Source: Candidatus Zixiibacteriota bacterium
Lineage (GTDB): Bacteria > Zixibacteria > MSB-5A5 > GN15 > FEB-12
Assembly: GCA_022571985.1 (NCBI GenBank)
Contig: JACZWU010000002.1
Coordinates: 186,001 to 250,000 of the forward strand
Length of the DNA stretch: 64,000 bases
Direction of reading: 5' to 3'
Shown: positions 33,339 through 42,334 of the stretch, one piece after another
How positions within the stretch are numbered: position 1 is the stretch's first letter
How the letters are laid out: every line of letters begins with the position of its first letter
The notes under the pieces: model-generated
What the model was told of the DNA's origin: nothing
The model's database searches: none
The model's input: the letters and a program-made list of their open reading frames with translations, nothing else
Program-made: the position numbers and the translations under genes

Positions 33339-36322
33339 GTGAAGAGCAAAACGACAGAACCCAGACTCATGTTGTCCTGACCAAAGGCACGAAAATATCG
33401 CAGTATCGCATCATAGAGCGCATTGGCGTCGGCGGCATGGGCGAAGTATATCTGGCCGAGGACAGTAAGCTCGACAGAAAAGTAGCGCTGAAATTTCTCT
33501 CGTTTCAACACAGCCAGAACGAAGCATTAAAAGTGCGCTTTAGGCGCGAGGCTCAGGCGGTGGCCAAGCTCAGCCACCCGAACATTGTTCATATCTACGA
33601 AGTGGGTGAATATCAGAACAGACCATATTTTGCCATGGAACACATTGAAGGGGAATCGCTGCACCATTATGCGCACGATGAGACCTTGTCAGTAGGCGAA
33701 ATTATTACGATCGCAATCGAAATCGCAGAAGGCTTAAACAAAGCCCACCAGCTGGGGATTGTCCATCGCGATATCAAAACTTCAAATATAGTGCTCGACA
33801 GTGACGGCCACCCCAAGATTCTTGATTTCGGTCTGGCAACCATTGCCGGGCAGGAAAAGTTAACCAAAGAAGGTTCGACCATAGGTACCGTGGCCTATAT
33901 GTCTCCCGAAAGAGCCGAGGGCAGGAAATCCGACCATCGCTCGGATCTGTTCTCGTTTGGCGTTGTTCTTTATGAACTTATTGCCGGTCGTACGCCGTTT
34001 AGAAGAGACTCAGAAGCCGCTACCATGAATGCCATTGTCAATGATATTCCTGAGCCGATGGCGCGCTACCGCTCAGGCGTTCCCGACGGCATTCAGCAGA
34101 TAATAGATAAGCTGCTGGAAAAAGACGCCCGCACCCGCTATCAGACAGCCGCCGACGTCGGGGCAGATTTGATACGGGAAAAACGAATGCTCGACTCCGG
34201 TGATATTAGCTCTGCCTCCCGTTCTATCTCAGGCTTTCGCCGAACTCAGAAATCTGGCTTGAAAAAATGGATTCTATCGGGAACATCGCTGGCGCTTATC
34301 ATCACTCTGGTTCTGGTATTAAAGCCCTGGAAATTTACAGTAGAATCTACAGATGAAGCAGTCGCGGCTGAAAACCGTCTGGCCGTGATGTATTTTGATA
34401 ACCTGGTAGACCCCACAGACTCAACCCGCTTAGGTGAAATCGTAACAAACTTACTCATTACTGATTTGTCAGAGTCAAAACATCTTAGAGTAGTGTCAAG
34501 TCAGCGCATGTTTGACATTTTGAGACAGCTCGGAAAAGAAGGCAGCCGCAATATCGACCGGGAAACAGCCTCGCAGGTGGCGCAGAAAGCCGGAGCAACC
34601 TGGATGCTGACCGGTACAATTTTGCAAATGCAGCCGAAGGTGGTAATCACGGCACAGATTATTAATGTTAGAAGCGGTCAGATTGAGGCCTCACAGCGCT
34701 CGGCAGCGGTGGACAACGAGGACATTTTTGCTCAGGTGGATAAATTGTCTGCTGAAATAAGAAACGATCTTGATATCCCTGAGCTGGCCGGTGAATCGAC
34801 GGATAAGAATTTGACTGAAGTGACTACCAAATCACCTGAGGCCTACCGGTATTATCTGGAGGGCATGGACTATATCAGAAAACTCTATAGGCGAGAGGGG
34901 CGAGAAAGTTTAAAAAAGGCTTTGGAGTATGATTCAACTTTTGCCATGGCCTACTATCAACTGGCCTTCTCATGGATAGGAAGCGCCAGACACAAAGCGT
35001 TAGATTACATACGAAAGGCAGTCAGATATTCAAATAATACTACGCGACTTCAGAGAATGCATATACTTGCCTCTTCTGACGCATTTTCCGGGGATATAGA
35101 AAGTGCAGTGGCTATGTTAAAGGAAATAGTAATAGAATTTCCAGACAACAAGGAAGCTTATGAAACACTATCGAATATTCATATTAATGTAAAAGGGGAT
35201 TTAGAAAAAGGGATTTATTATCTTAATGAAGCCCTCAAAATTGATCCCGGTGACAAGATTCTCTACAATCTGCTGGCCTATGCTTATAAGGATAGGCGTG
35301 AATATGATAAAGCCATAGATGCCCTGGATAAATATATAGCCATAGCTCCCAACGAACCAAATCCCTATGACTCACGCGGGGAAATATATGCGGCAGCGGG
35401 TAAATTCGATCTGGCGGTGGCATCTTACCGGCAGGCGTTGGCAAAGGATCCGGGATTTGTAGGCTCGCTTAAAGCACTTGTTTTGATATTTACGCATTTG
35501 AGAGACTACGAAAGAGCAGACAGTTGCGCCCAAGCTCTTATCAATGACAAAGAAAAACAAGCTCGTTCGGCTGGAAGACTTTATTTATTTTACAGTAAAT
35601 TGCATCAAGGCAAATTTGAGCAGGCACTTCAAATTCTGGACGAGGGCATCGCGGCTGATGGTTTGGATAATTCTAAAGGATTCCCACGTTACTTCAAGTA
35701 CATCATTAGAGGATTTATTAATGCCGATTTGGGGCGATACAATGAGGCTCTTGATAATATAAGAGAAGGTCGTCTTCTCATTGTACAAACAGGATCCGGG
35801 GACCAAAATGATTTTGTTCTTGCCTACGCTTACGTTCTGGCACAATCGGGCAATATTTCACAGGCAATTAGTGTTTTGGATGAGGCCATGCCCTCAGTTC
35901 TGAAGACAAAGGATAAATGGGATGAGGCCATGATTCAGATAGGTTACGGACAAATTGAAATTACTCGCAACAATTATGAAAAAGCTATAGAGTACTATAC
36001 AAAAGCTATCCCTATTCATAAAAGATTTGTTAGACCGGTAGTTGAGTATTTTCTTGCTATTGCGTACATAAAAAATTCACAACCGGAAAAGGCTGTTCCT
36101 CTTCTTGAAAGATATGCAACTCAAATAGAGAGCTTAGGATTATGGATGCGTTATCTTGGGGTATTGGCACACTATCATCTGGGAACAGCTTATGAAGCGA
36201 TGGGGGAAAAAGCAAAAGCAGTCCAGCAATACGAAACTTTCTTAGATATCTGGAAAGATGCAGACACCGAACTTGATGAAATGAAAGACGCCAAGAAACG
36301 ACTGGCTAAACTTAAGAGCTGA
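33335..36322 (+). CDS. Receptor-type Ser/Thr kinase with a different sensor domain and TPRs (copy 3)
   Basis: 995 residues. The kinase (GVGGMGEVYLAED, HRDIKTSNIVL, DFGLA, YMSPERA) is close to the two upstream copies. After the membrane helix (about 310-330, WILSGTSLALIITLVLVL) the sensor part differs: NRLAVMYFDNLVD, IVTNLLITDLSES, VVSSQRMFDILRQLG, GATWMLTGTILQMQPKVVITAQI, a TolB/FlgO/CsgG-like arrangement. The TPR region is longer (about 490-985). So the kinase was duplicated but the extracellular half was exchanged or diverged strongly. Nothing follows for 439 nt, so it ends the operon. Confidence 0.9.
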   Translation: MSEEQNDRTQTHVVLTKGTKISQYRIIERIGVGGMGEVYLAEDSKLDRKVALKFLSFQHSQNEALKVRFRREAQAVAKLSHPNIVHIYEVGEYQNRPYFAMEHIEGESLHHYAHDETLSVGEIITIAIEIAEGLNKAHQLGIVHRDIKTSNIVLDSDGHPKILDFGLATIAGQEKLTKEGSTIGTVAYMSPERAEGRKSDHRSDLFSFGVVLYELIAGRTPFRRDSEAATMNAIVNDIPEPMARYRSGVPDGIQQIIDKLLEKDARTRYQTAADVGADLIREKRMLDSGDISSASRSISGFRRTQKSGLKKWILSGTSLALIITLVLVLKPWKFTVESTDEAVAAENRLAVMYFDNLVDPTDSTRLGEIVTNLLITDLSESKHLRVVSSQRMFDILRQLGKEGSRNIDRETASQVAQKAGATWMLTGTILQMQPKVVITAQIINVRSGQIEASQRSAAVDNEDIFAQVDKLSAEIRNDLDIPELAGESTDKNLTEVTTKSPEAYRYYLEGMDYIRKLYRREGRESLKKALEYDSTFAMAYYQLAFSWIGSARHKALDYIRKAVRYSNNTTRLQRMHILASSDAFSGDIESAVAMLKEIVIEFPDNKEAYETLSNIHINVKGDLEKGIYYLNEALKIDPGDKILYNLLAYAYKDRREYDKAIDALDKYIAIAPNEPNPYDSRGEIYAAAGKFDLAVASYRQALAKDPGFVGSLKALVLIFTHLRDYERADSCAQALINDKEKQARSAGRLYLFYSKLHQGKFEQALQILDEGIAADGLDNSKGFPRYFKYIIRGFINADLGRYNEALDNIREGRLLIVQTGSGDQNDFVLAYAYVLAQSGNISQAISVLDEAMPSVLKTKDKWDEAMIQIGYGQIEITRNNYEKAIEYYTKAIPIHKRFVRPVVEYFLAIAYIKNSQPEKAVPLLERYATQIESLGLWMRYLGVLAHYHLGTAYEAMGEKAKAVQQYETFLDIWKDADTELDEMKDAKKRLAKLKS

Positions 36323-36761
36323 CAGCAGGACGGAATGGTTGGCACACATGATTTCAACACTTGTGGCGGCAAGCATTCTGATTCATTGAAGACACAACGT
36401 TAAGTAACTCACACAGGTCGGCTTTTTAACTGAGTTGCTTTGGAAAAGTTTTCTTAGTATATATAAACTGTCAACGATGTTCGTCATCGAAAGAAATTTT
36501 TGATGGTGTTTAAGGCACGAAGCTCTTTTTTAGATCAAGGTGGTTGACGCGTTTGGCAAAGAAAATGCATCGCTTGAATTAAAATAAATTGGAATATCTT
36601 TGATTATTGACAAGTTTAAGAACTTTTTTTAATTTGACATGACTTTCAACAATGATGGATATTTGTCTGAAATGAATAACTATGCAATAAGCAACGCAAA
36701 CTCCGGACGGTCACTCAACGCGTGTATTGTCCGGAACAACCACTATTAAGGAGGCTCTGTT
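36323..36761 (+). promoter_or_regulatory. Long leader/promoter region of the histone H1-like gene
   Basis: 439 nt without a gene. Two TTGACA boxes are visible: 36634-36639 with GATATT at 36658-36663 (18-nt spacer), and 36607-36612 with TAATTT at 36630-36635 (17-nt spacer). A hairpin TCCGGAC (36702-36708)/GTCCGGA (36729-36735) with a 20-nt loop lies in the leader. A perfect Shine-Dalgarno AAGGAGG (36749-36755) precedes the ATG. The first 250 nt show nothing beyond small imperfect hairpins. Confidence 0.5.
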
Positions 36762-37184
36762 ATGGCAAGAGCAAAAAGGAAAGCGAAGGCTAAGCCAAGA
36801 AAGAAAAAAGCCGCCAAGACCAGAAAAGGTGCGAAAGTCTGGACAGCTGCGGATGTGGCGACGCTGCGCAAGATGTACAAGACTTCGACCAACAAATCAA
36901 TTGCCCGTACATTGAGACGGACTGTTGGTTCGGTCGCGGCCAAGGCCCGCTCACTAAAACTTCGTAAACCGAAAGTAAAAAAGAAAGCTGCTCCAAAGAA
37001 AGCCGCCAAGAGAAGAGTAGCCAAGAGAAAACCGGCCAAGCGCAAAGCAGCTAAAAGAAAACCAGCTAAGCGCAAAGCAGCCAAGAGAAAACCGGCCAAG
37101 CGCAAAGCAGCTAAAAGAAAACCAGCTAAGCGCAAAGCTTCAGCGCGTAAACGTCCGAAAGCTCGTTCACGCAAGAAAAGATAA
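36762..37184 (+). CDS. Histone H1-like Lys/Ala/Arg-rich DNA-binding protein with HTH-like core
   Basis: 140 residues. A basic N-terminus (ARAKRKAKAKPRKKKAAKTRK) is followed by a folded segment, about 25-65, VWTAADVATLRKMYKTSTNK, SIARTLRRTVGSVAAKARSL, which reads as a SANT/Myb-like or GcrA-like helix-turn-helix. The C-terminal 75 residues are a tail of KRKPA/KRKAA decads, as in eukaryotic H1 tails, chlamydial Hc1 and AlgP. It should coat or compact DNA without strong sequence preference, perhaps guided by the core. The very strong ribosome-binding site suggests abundant synthesis. A long antisense frame over it is a codon artefact. Confidence 0.85.
   Translation: MARAKRKAKAKPRKKKAAKTRKGAKVWTAADVATLRKMYKTSTNKSIARTLRRTVGSVAAKARSLKLRKPKVKKKAAPKKAAKRRVAKRKPAKRKAAKRKPAKRKAAKRKPAKRKAAKRKPAKRKASARKRPKARSRKKR
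37021..37142 (+). repeat. Perfect 60-bp duplication inside the H1-like tail
   Basis: Bases 37021-37078 recur exactly at 37081-37138. Each 60-bp block is itself two 30-bp units encoding KRKPAKRKAA with different synonymous codons, so the dimer was copied recently. The tail length is probably variable between strains. Confidence 0.95.
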
Positions 37185-37205
37185 TCATCTGATTATTTGA
37201 TTAAA

Positions 37206-37231
37206 GCCCGCCTATCCGGCGGGCTTTTTTT
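37206..37231 (+). terminator. Rho-independent terminator of the H1-like gene
   Basis: GCCCGCC (37206-37212), loop TATCC, GGCGGGC (37218-37224), then seven T residues, 22 nt after the stop codon. Confidence 0.92.
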
Positions 37232-37387
37232 ATTGGGGGAGACAGCTGTCGTCACGGCCTGATTAAAAATCAGCTATTTTGGCCGTAATTGAATTATTGA
37301 CGGCAATTTCCATTATGCTTATCTTTCTATTGACTGGCTCATCGGTCAGCATCAAATAAGCACAAGTTGAGGAGTAGGGATTTGAAA

Positions 37388-39334
37388 ATGTTTTCCCGGT
37401 CGTTGAGAGTCATCGCTGTTGCTTTCACATTAGTATTATTTGCGGCAAGTGCTACAATGTCACAGCCAGGCTGGCTGAAGCAGGCGATGTCCGTTGCTGA
37501 TACGCTCAAATTTGATAACGATGCTCCGGCAGTCATTATTGTCAATAATTCCTCAATAAAGGTTGATAAAAGCGGCAATGCCACCAGCAAAATACGTAAA
37601 GCCTACAAGGTTTTGAATCATAATGGGGGAGTTAGAACTATCCTGAGTGTCGCTCAGGACCCGCTGCGATCTGTCAAAAGCCTCAAAGGCTGGCGAGTTC
37701 GGCCAGACGGTTCAACCCAAAAATTAAAAAAAGAATACATAGTTGAAATAGGACTACAGGAAGCAGCAGGTTACTATGACGATCAAAAAATTCTGGTGGC
37801 GACGTTTCCGGAGATTGAGACAGGTGATGTGATTGCCTATGAGTACAATTTCAAGGAGAAATCTGGTTGGGAGGGGTATTTTCAGGAATTCGTTTTTCAA
37901 ACTGATTTACCTGTCATTTCGTCTTCATTCAAAATTGAAATTCCAAAAGGCTGGGAGTTGGGAAGTTCGAAGCAATATCTCAAGCCGGTAACGAAGAAGG
38001 TAGAAGCAAACAACCATGTCTGGACAGCAGGTTTCTTAAGTTATCGACCGGATGAGCCGTATATGTCAGACTGGTCATTCTTGAGTCGTCGCCTGATTGT
38101 CAGCTGTTTCGAAAATGATGCGGATAAAAAAAGAGGTTTCAAAGAGTGGAAAGACGTCGCGGCTTGGGCTGAATCGCATCATAAAGGTCTCTTAAGAATG
38201 AATGAAGGGATGAAGTTTGTTTTATCTGAAATTTCAAAGAAAGATTCCACGAAAATTGGACGTATTGCGGAAGTAGCACGATGGGTACAGGAAAATGTTC
38301 GTTATGTCGCCCTTGAGCTGGGGGTGGGCAGGTTTCAGCCCAGATTAGCGGCAGTTACTTTTAAGAACAAGTATGGAGATTGTAAAGATAAGGCCACTTT
38401 GATGAGAGCAATGGTGGCAGCCTTAGATATCCGGTCGCAGCCTGTTCTTGCAAGCATCGGCAGCCACGTTGATGCCAATTTCCCTTCGCCGGGGCAGTTT
38501 AATCACGAAATCCTTTGCATTGCTCTTGATAGTTCTGAAGTGTCGCCCGAGTTCGAGAATGCCTGGGTAAACGGCTGGCTTTATTTCGACCCCACAGACC
38601 CGGCCACAATTATTGGAAACCTGCCGACGTCGCTTGGAGGGACCAGAGTTTTAAAAATATCGGAAACCGACTCAACTTTAGTGAAACTTCCGGAACTAAA
38701 GCCAGAGCAGCGCCGCAGATTATACTCTGCCAGAGCAGAGATTCTGCCAGATTATTCTTTGAAAGCAAAAATAACGATTAAGGATTATCAAAATTCGGCA
38801 GCAGAGAGTCGCTACCGCTGGCGTTCAACTACCATTGACGAACAAATTGATAAGTTGCAAAAGAAGTTTTCTGAGTCAATGCAAAATACAAAAATAACAG
38901 ATTTCGCAAGGATTGAAAGTGATGATTCTGCATGGGTTACGTTCACTCTCAGCGGAGATAGTTATCTGGATATTTCCGGGGACATTTTATTATTGAAAGC
39001 AGATTTCTTTCACCCGGACAGAAAAAATCGACTGACCAAAAGGAATCGGGTTCATCCGATTTTTTTCTCGGGTACCAGGATGATAGATTGTGAGATTGAG
39101 TGGGTTTTTCCAGAAGGACTCGAAGTTAGCGGTAAACTGGATTCAATTGCAACCAGCTTCGAAAATGTTTCTGTCACATGTGCGCCCGAAATCATTGATG
39201 GCGGCCTGATTTTTAGATCACAGGTTGTTTATGATGGCCATGCCATGGCTGCTGAAGACTACAAACTGGCACAAACATTTGAAAAAGACCTGAAATCCGT
39301 AAATCGCTTAAGGATATTTTTGGTTAAGAAATAA
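37388..39334 (+). CDS. DUF3857/transglutaminase-like secreted protein (active-site residues present)
   Basis: 648 residues from ATG 37388 (AGGGA 7 nt upstream; TTG 37382 is an alternative). Signal peptide about 1-26. An N-terminal DUF3857 beta domain (about 40-260) includes KVLNHNGGVRTILSV and IETGDVIAYEYNF. The transglutaminase-like domain has RYVALELGVGRFQPR, then KYGDCKDKATLMRAM with Cys332, His373 in FNHEI and an Asp in YFDPTDP, so the papain-like triad is complete. A beta-rich C-terminal domain follows. Such proteins are usual in Bacteroidetes and relatives and act in the periplasm on unknown peptides. It forms an operon with the related gene 11 nt downstream. Confidence 0.85.
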   Translation: MFSRSLRVIAVAFTLVLFAASATMSQPGWLKQAMSVADTLKFDNDAPAVIIVNNSSIKVDKSGNATSKIRKAYKVLNHNGGVRTILSVAQDPLRSVKSLKGWRVRPDGSTQKLKKEYIVEIGLQEAAGYYDDQKILVATFPEIETGDVIAYEYNFKEKSGWEGYFQEFVFQTDLPVISSSFKIEIPKGWELGSSKQYLKPVTKKVEANNHVWTAGFLSYRPDEPYMSDWSFLSRRLIVSCFENDADKKRGFKEWKDVAAWAESHHKGLLRMNEGMKFVLSEISKKDSTKIGRIAEVARWVQENVRYVALELGVGRFQPRLAAVTFKNKYGDCKDKATLMRAMVAALDIRSQPVLASIGSHVDANFPSPGQFNHEILCIALDSSEVSPEFENAWVNGWLYFDPTDPATIIGNLPTSLGGTRVLKISETDSTLVKLPELKPEQRRRLYSARAEILPDYSLKAKITIKDYQNSAAESRYRWRSTTIDEQIDKLQKKFSESMQNTKITDFARIESDDSAWVTFTLSGDSYLDISGDILLLKADFFHPDRKNRLTKRNRVHPIFFSGTRMIDCEIEWVFPEGLEVSGKLDSIATSFENVSVTCAPEIIDGGLIFRSQVVYDGHAMAAEDYKLAQTFEKDLKSVNRLRIFLVKK

Positions 39335-39345
39335 GACGAGGTGCT

Positions 39346-41361
39346 ATGATTAATGCAAAAGTAATATCGTTGGTTTTGTGTTTAATATCTTTTCTATTTA
39401 TGCCGGTTGCATTCTCTAAACCTGAGACAATCGAGTGGGAAGATATTACTGACGCTGATTGGTCAGTTTCCACCGATTCCTCCTATGAAGGGCATAGCGC
39501 TGTTATGATTTTTGAAAAAATTCTGGCCGATGATAAAAAGATGGAAAATAACAAGTGTTATCGTACAATTTATAGGCGGGTAAGGATCTTTGGGTATGAA
39601 GGGCGAAAGCAGGCTGATGTTGAGGCCCCATTTTTCTATCTCAATCAGAAAATAGAATTGGTTAAAGGACGCACTATTTTGAGAGACGGCACCATAGTCG
39701 AATTGCAGAAAAGTCAGATAATTGAGAAGGAAGTGATAAAGACCAGGAAAAATAAATACAAGCAGCTATCTTTCTCTATTCCGGGTGTCAGCGAGGATTG
39801 TATAATAGAATATATTTTGCAATACCGTCTTCGAAGAAATCCCCATGTTTGGACGGTTCAAAAAGATATCCCGCTAATTTCAGGTGAAATGCGCTGGATT
39901 TTTGGTCGGTTCAGCGCACCGAAGTTCCTTGAAGAATTCTTAATCAGCTGGGTGACTCCAAACTATCTCTGGCTGCATCATTATTCTCGACCCAGTATCA
40001 AGCACATTCCCAATCTTAAAGAGGCAACAGAACTGCTGTTTAAAATCGATAACGTGCCTGCCTTTGAGACAGAGCCTTATACTCTGCCGGAAGCATCACT
40101 AAAGACAAGATTGATCTGCTACTATGGCTCTAATGAACCGCCCATCACTTTTTGGGGAGGACGGGGTACCGCGATCGCCAAAAGGTATACCAGGTTTTCA
40201 AAAAAGAACAAAAAGCTTAAAAAAGTGATAAAATCATTCGAAGATTTACAAGCAAACCACGAGAAGATTGCCGCTGCCTATAAATGGGTTCAGGAGAATT
40301 TAATCAACATAGATTATGTGGATGCCACAAAGATTGATAAGTCTGGCAAGAAAAAAGAAATAAAGTTAAGAGAGCATAGATCAATTGATGACGTCATTAA
40401 AAGAGGCTACGCTGACAAAGAAATGATACATCTTGTTTTTTGTGACATGTTGAGGGAAATGGGAATAGACGCAAGACTTTCTTACTTAAAAAACCGCATT
40501 AATGGTATGTTCGAGGAGAAAGCCAAATACAGTCAATTTAATGAATCAATGGTTGCAGTCGTGGATGAATTGAAAAATTACGAATTTTATGCTCCTGGTT
40601 TTCCTTATTTGAACATCGGAGAAATACCCTGGTATTGTGAAGGTGTCAGGGCGTTAGTCGCAAACGCAGATGACATTTTTGTGACTGTGACGTTTTCTAA
40701 AGCCACCGACAATGTAACCAGCTATAAATATCAATTTGATATATCCGATGAACTTGAAATCAGCGGACAGCAGAGTGCAAGTTATAGCGGTCATCAGGCC
40801 AGAAAAATGCGTATGGAAGTGCTGAATAAAGATACGGCGGATTTTAAAGCGATTCTTCTGGAGGTATTCGAAGAAGATCAATCTAAAGCTGAGAGAAGCG
40901 GCTTAGAGTTTAATAATTTAACGAAACAGCAGGAGAACCTGGAGTTAAGCTGCCAAGTTGAATTTCCTGCTCTGGCGGTGATGGGCAGCAGGTTGATTTT
41001 CAAACCTTTCGATTATATGTCCGAAGTAAGTAACCCGTTTCATGCCACTGATCGCAGGCGTCCCTTGCTGTTTGACTATGCCTATCAATTGTCTGAAGAA
41101 GCAATTTTTACATTGCCTGAAGGCTGGCAGATTGATGCTTTGCCGGATTCTAAAGAGTTTGAAACTCAGGCCGGAAGCTGCCGAGTGAGTATATCGTACT
41201 CAGAAAACATACTTTCAGTCCACCGCGAATTTGTGTTGATACAGCCATTTTGGGGCGCAGATGCCTATTCTTTGATAAAAGACCTGTTTCAACAACGCCA
41301 GAATATGTCGGGGTCAAGCATTATCCTGTCAAAAAAGACGAACGTTTCCGAAGCGGATTAA
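39346..41361 (+). CDS. DUF3857/transglutaminase-like protein with lost catalytic triad
   Basis: 671 residues, signal peptide about 1-24 (LVLCLISFLFMPVAFS). It is a distant paralogue of the preceding gene: DUF3857-like N-terminus (YRTIYRRVRIFGYEGRKQ), then a transglutaminase-like fold. At the active site GDCKDKA is replaced by GYADKEM (Ala356 for Cys), FNHEI by FNESM (no His) and YFDPTDP by FYAPGFP (no Asp), while surrounding residues (NIGEIPWYCEG) still align. It is therefore probably a non-catalytic partner or binding protein. Co-transcription with an intact enzyme fits a regulatory pair. Twelve or fewer bases separate the two genes. Confidence 0.8.
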   Translation: MINAKVISLVLCLISFLFMPVAFSKPETIEWEDITDADWSVSTDSSYEGHSAVMIFEKILADDKKMENNKCYRTIYRRVRIFGYEGRKQADVEAPFFYLNQKIELVKGRTILRDGTIVELQKSQIIEKEVIKTRKNKYKQLSFSIPGVSEDCIIEYILQYRLRRNPHVWTVQKDIPLISGEMRWIFGRFSAPKFLEEFLISWVTPNYLWLHHYSRPSIKHIPNLKEATELLFKIDNVPAFETEPYTLPEASLKTRLICYYGSNEPPITFWGGRGTAIAKRYTRFSKKNKKLKKVIKSFEDLQANHEKIAAAYKWVQENLINIDYVDATKIDKSGKKKEIKLREHRSIDDVIKRGYADKEMIHLVFCDMLREMGIDARLSYLKNRINGMFEEKAKYSQFNESMVAVVDELKNYEFYAPGFPYLNIGEIPWYCEGVRALVANADDIFVTVTFSKATDNVTSYKYQFDISDELEISGQQSASYSGHQARKMRMEVLNKDTADFKAILLEVFEEDQSKAERSGLEFNNLTKQQENLELSCQVEFPALAVMGSRLIFKPFDYMSEVSNPFHATDRRRPLLFDYAYQLSEEAIFTLPEGWQIDALPDSKEFETQAGSCRVSISYSENILSVHREFVLIQPFWGADAYSLIKDLFQQRQNMSGSSIILSKKTNVSEAD

Positions 41362-41399
41362 TGAGCAGCCTAATAGCTGCGGTTAGTGTTTCAGGCAGA

Positions 41400-42059
41400 T
41401 CAATATTTATACTTCGGCTCCCAGCCCTCGGGACCATTCCCCAGCATATCAAACATATGCCAGATCGAACAAAAATCATCGCCCGGTCCAAAGAAGGCGC
41501 TTGAGACTCTTTTGATTTTTCCGTTCTTGCCTTTGCGAAAAGTCGACATGCCCGGCCAGGGGTCGCCTTTTTCGCTCTGGAAACCCATATCTTTGGTGAA
41601 GTCGCTGCCATCGTTTGAAAGATACTTGTAATTCCAATCACGCGAGGCCGCAAATTCTTTAAGCAGAGCCGGTCGGTCATGCGAGACTAAAGCAAAGCCG
41701 GCACGGTTTTCCAGATGTTTGGTAAAGCCGGTGAAGCCATCCGCCCAGAGAGTACAAAAGCTGCAGGACTTTCCCATATTGTGGATAATAATCAGGTCAT
41801 CTTTTTTACCGAACAAACTGGAAAGTTTGACAGGCTTTCCATCAGGGTCTTTGAGCGTGTAGTCGCTGACAGTTTTGGAGCTGACTTTCCGCCGCAGCCC
41901 GGCTACTTTAGCGCGGCTGACCATCAGCTGTTTTTCTGCTTTGGCCAGTTGTTTTATCAAATCTGTTTTCTTGCCGGTGCTGGTCGTTTTCTTCTTTGCT
42001 GTGGCTTTCTTTTTAAGAGCGGCAGTTTTTTTTAAACCGGTTTTCTTTTTTGTGGCCAT
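41400..42059 (-). CDS. DUF899-type thioredoxin-fold protein with lysine-rich N-terminal tail
   Basis: 219 residues. Residues 1-45 are a Lys/Ala/Thr tail (MATKKKTGLKKTAALKKKAT...) like those of histone-type proteins. Residues 46-65 form a helix (KQLAKAEKQLMVSRAKVAGL), then comes a thioredoxin-like domain: VSDYTLKDPDGKPVKLSSLF, IIIHNMGKSCSFCTLWADGF (a Cys-x-x-Cys pair), HDRPALLKEFAASRDW and GPGDDFCSIWHMFDML, the DUF899 pattern. DUF899 proteins are predicted redox proteins. The basic tail suggests nucleic-acid or surface binding and is unusual for this family. It converges on the DUF3857 genes. Confidence 0.8.
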   Translation of the reverse strand: MATKKKTGLKKTAALKKKATAKKKTTSTGKKTDLIKQLAKAEKQLMVSRAKVAGLRRKVSSKTVSDYTLKDPDGKPVKLSSLFGKKDDLIIIHNMGKSCSFCTLWADGFTGFTKHLENRAGFALVSHDRPALLKEFAASRDWNYKYLSNDGSDFTKDMGFQSEKGDPWPGMSTFRKGKNGKIKRVSSAFFGPGDDFCSIWHMFDMLGNGPEGWEPKYKY

Positions 42060-42334
42060 TGTCTGGTCCTTTCGTTCAATCTAATTTTCAGTAGTTGTGC
42101 TGTTGTACGAAGGGGCTGTCTCAAATGTTTCTAAGTGTTGTATTCGTTAATTTATCTGGGTGAGCAATCTTTGGCAAGACAGCCAATGGTCGTAAGTGAT
42201 ATAATGTGATGTCTGAATATCTTCTATTTCAATTCTCAAAGAAAGCGCTTGATATTGAAAAAGGCTGACTATAATTTAGATTTTCTGGCAGGCTTAACCG
42301 AATGGCCGGCCAAAACTTATAAGAAAGCGGGCCG

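Noticed and set aside
28051-36322. The three kinases as an assembly duplication
   Set aside because: Sensor and TPR regions differ strongly between copies, so they are true paralogues.
36746-37174. 142-codon antisense frame over the H1-like gene
   Set aside because: Reverse complement of Lys/Ala/Arg codons gives an artificial Leu/Ala/Phe repeat; no ribosome-binding site; the sense gene has a perfect one.
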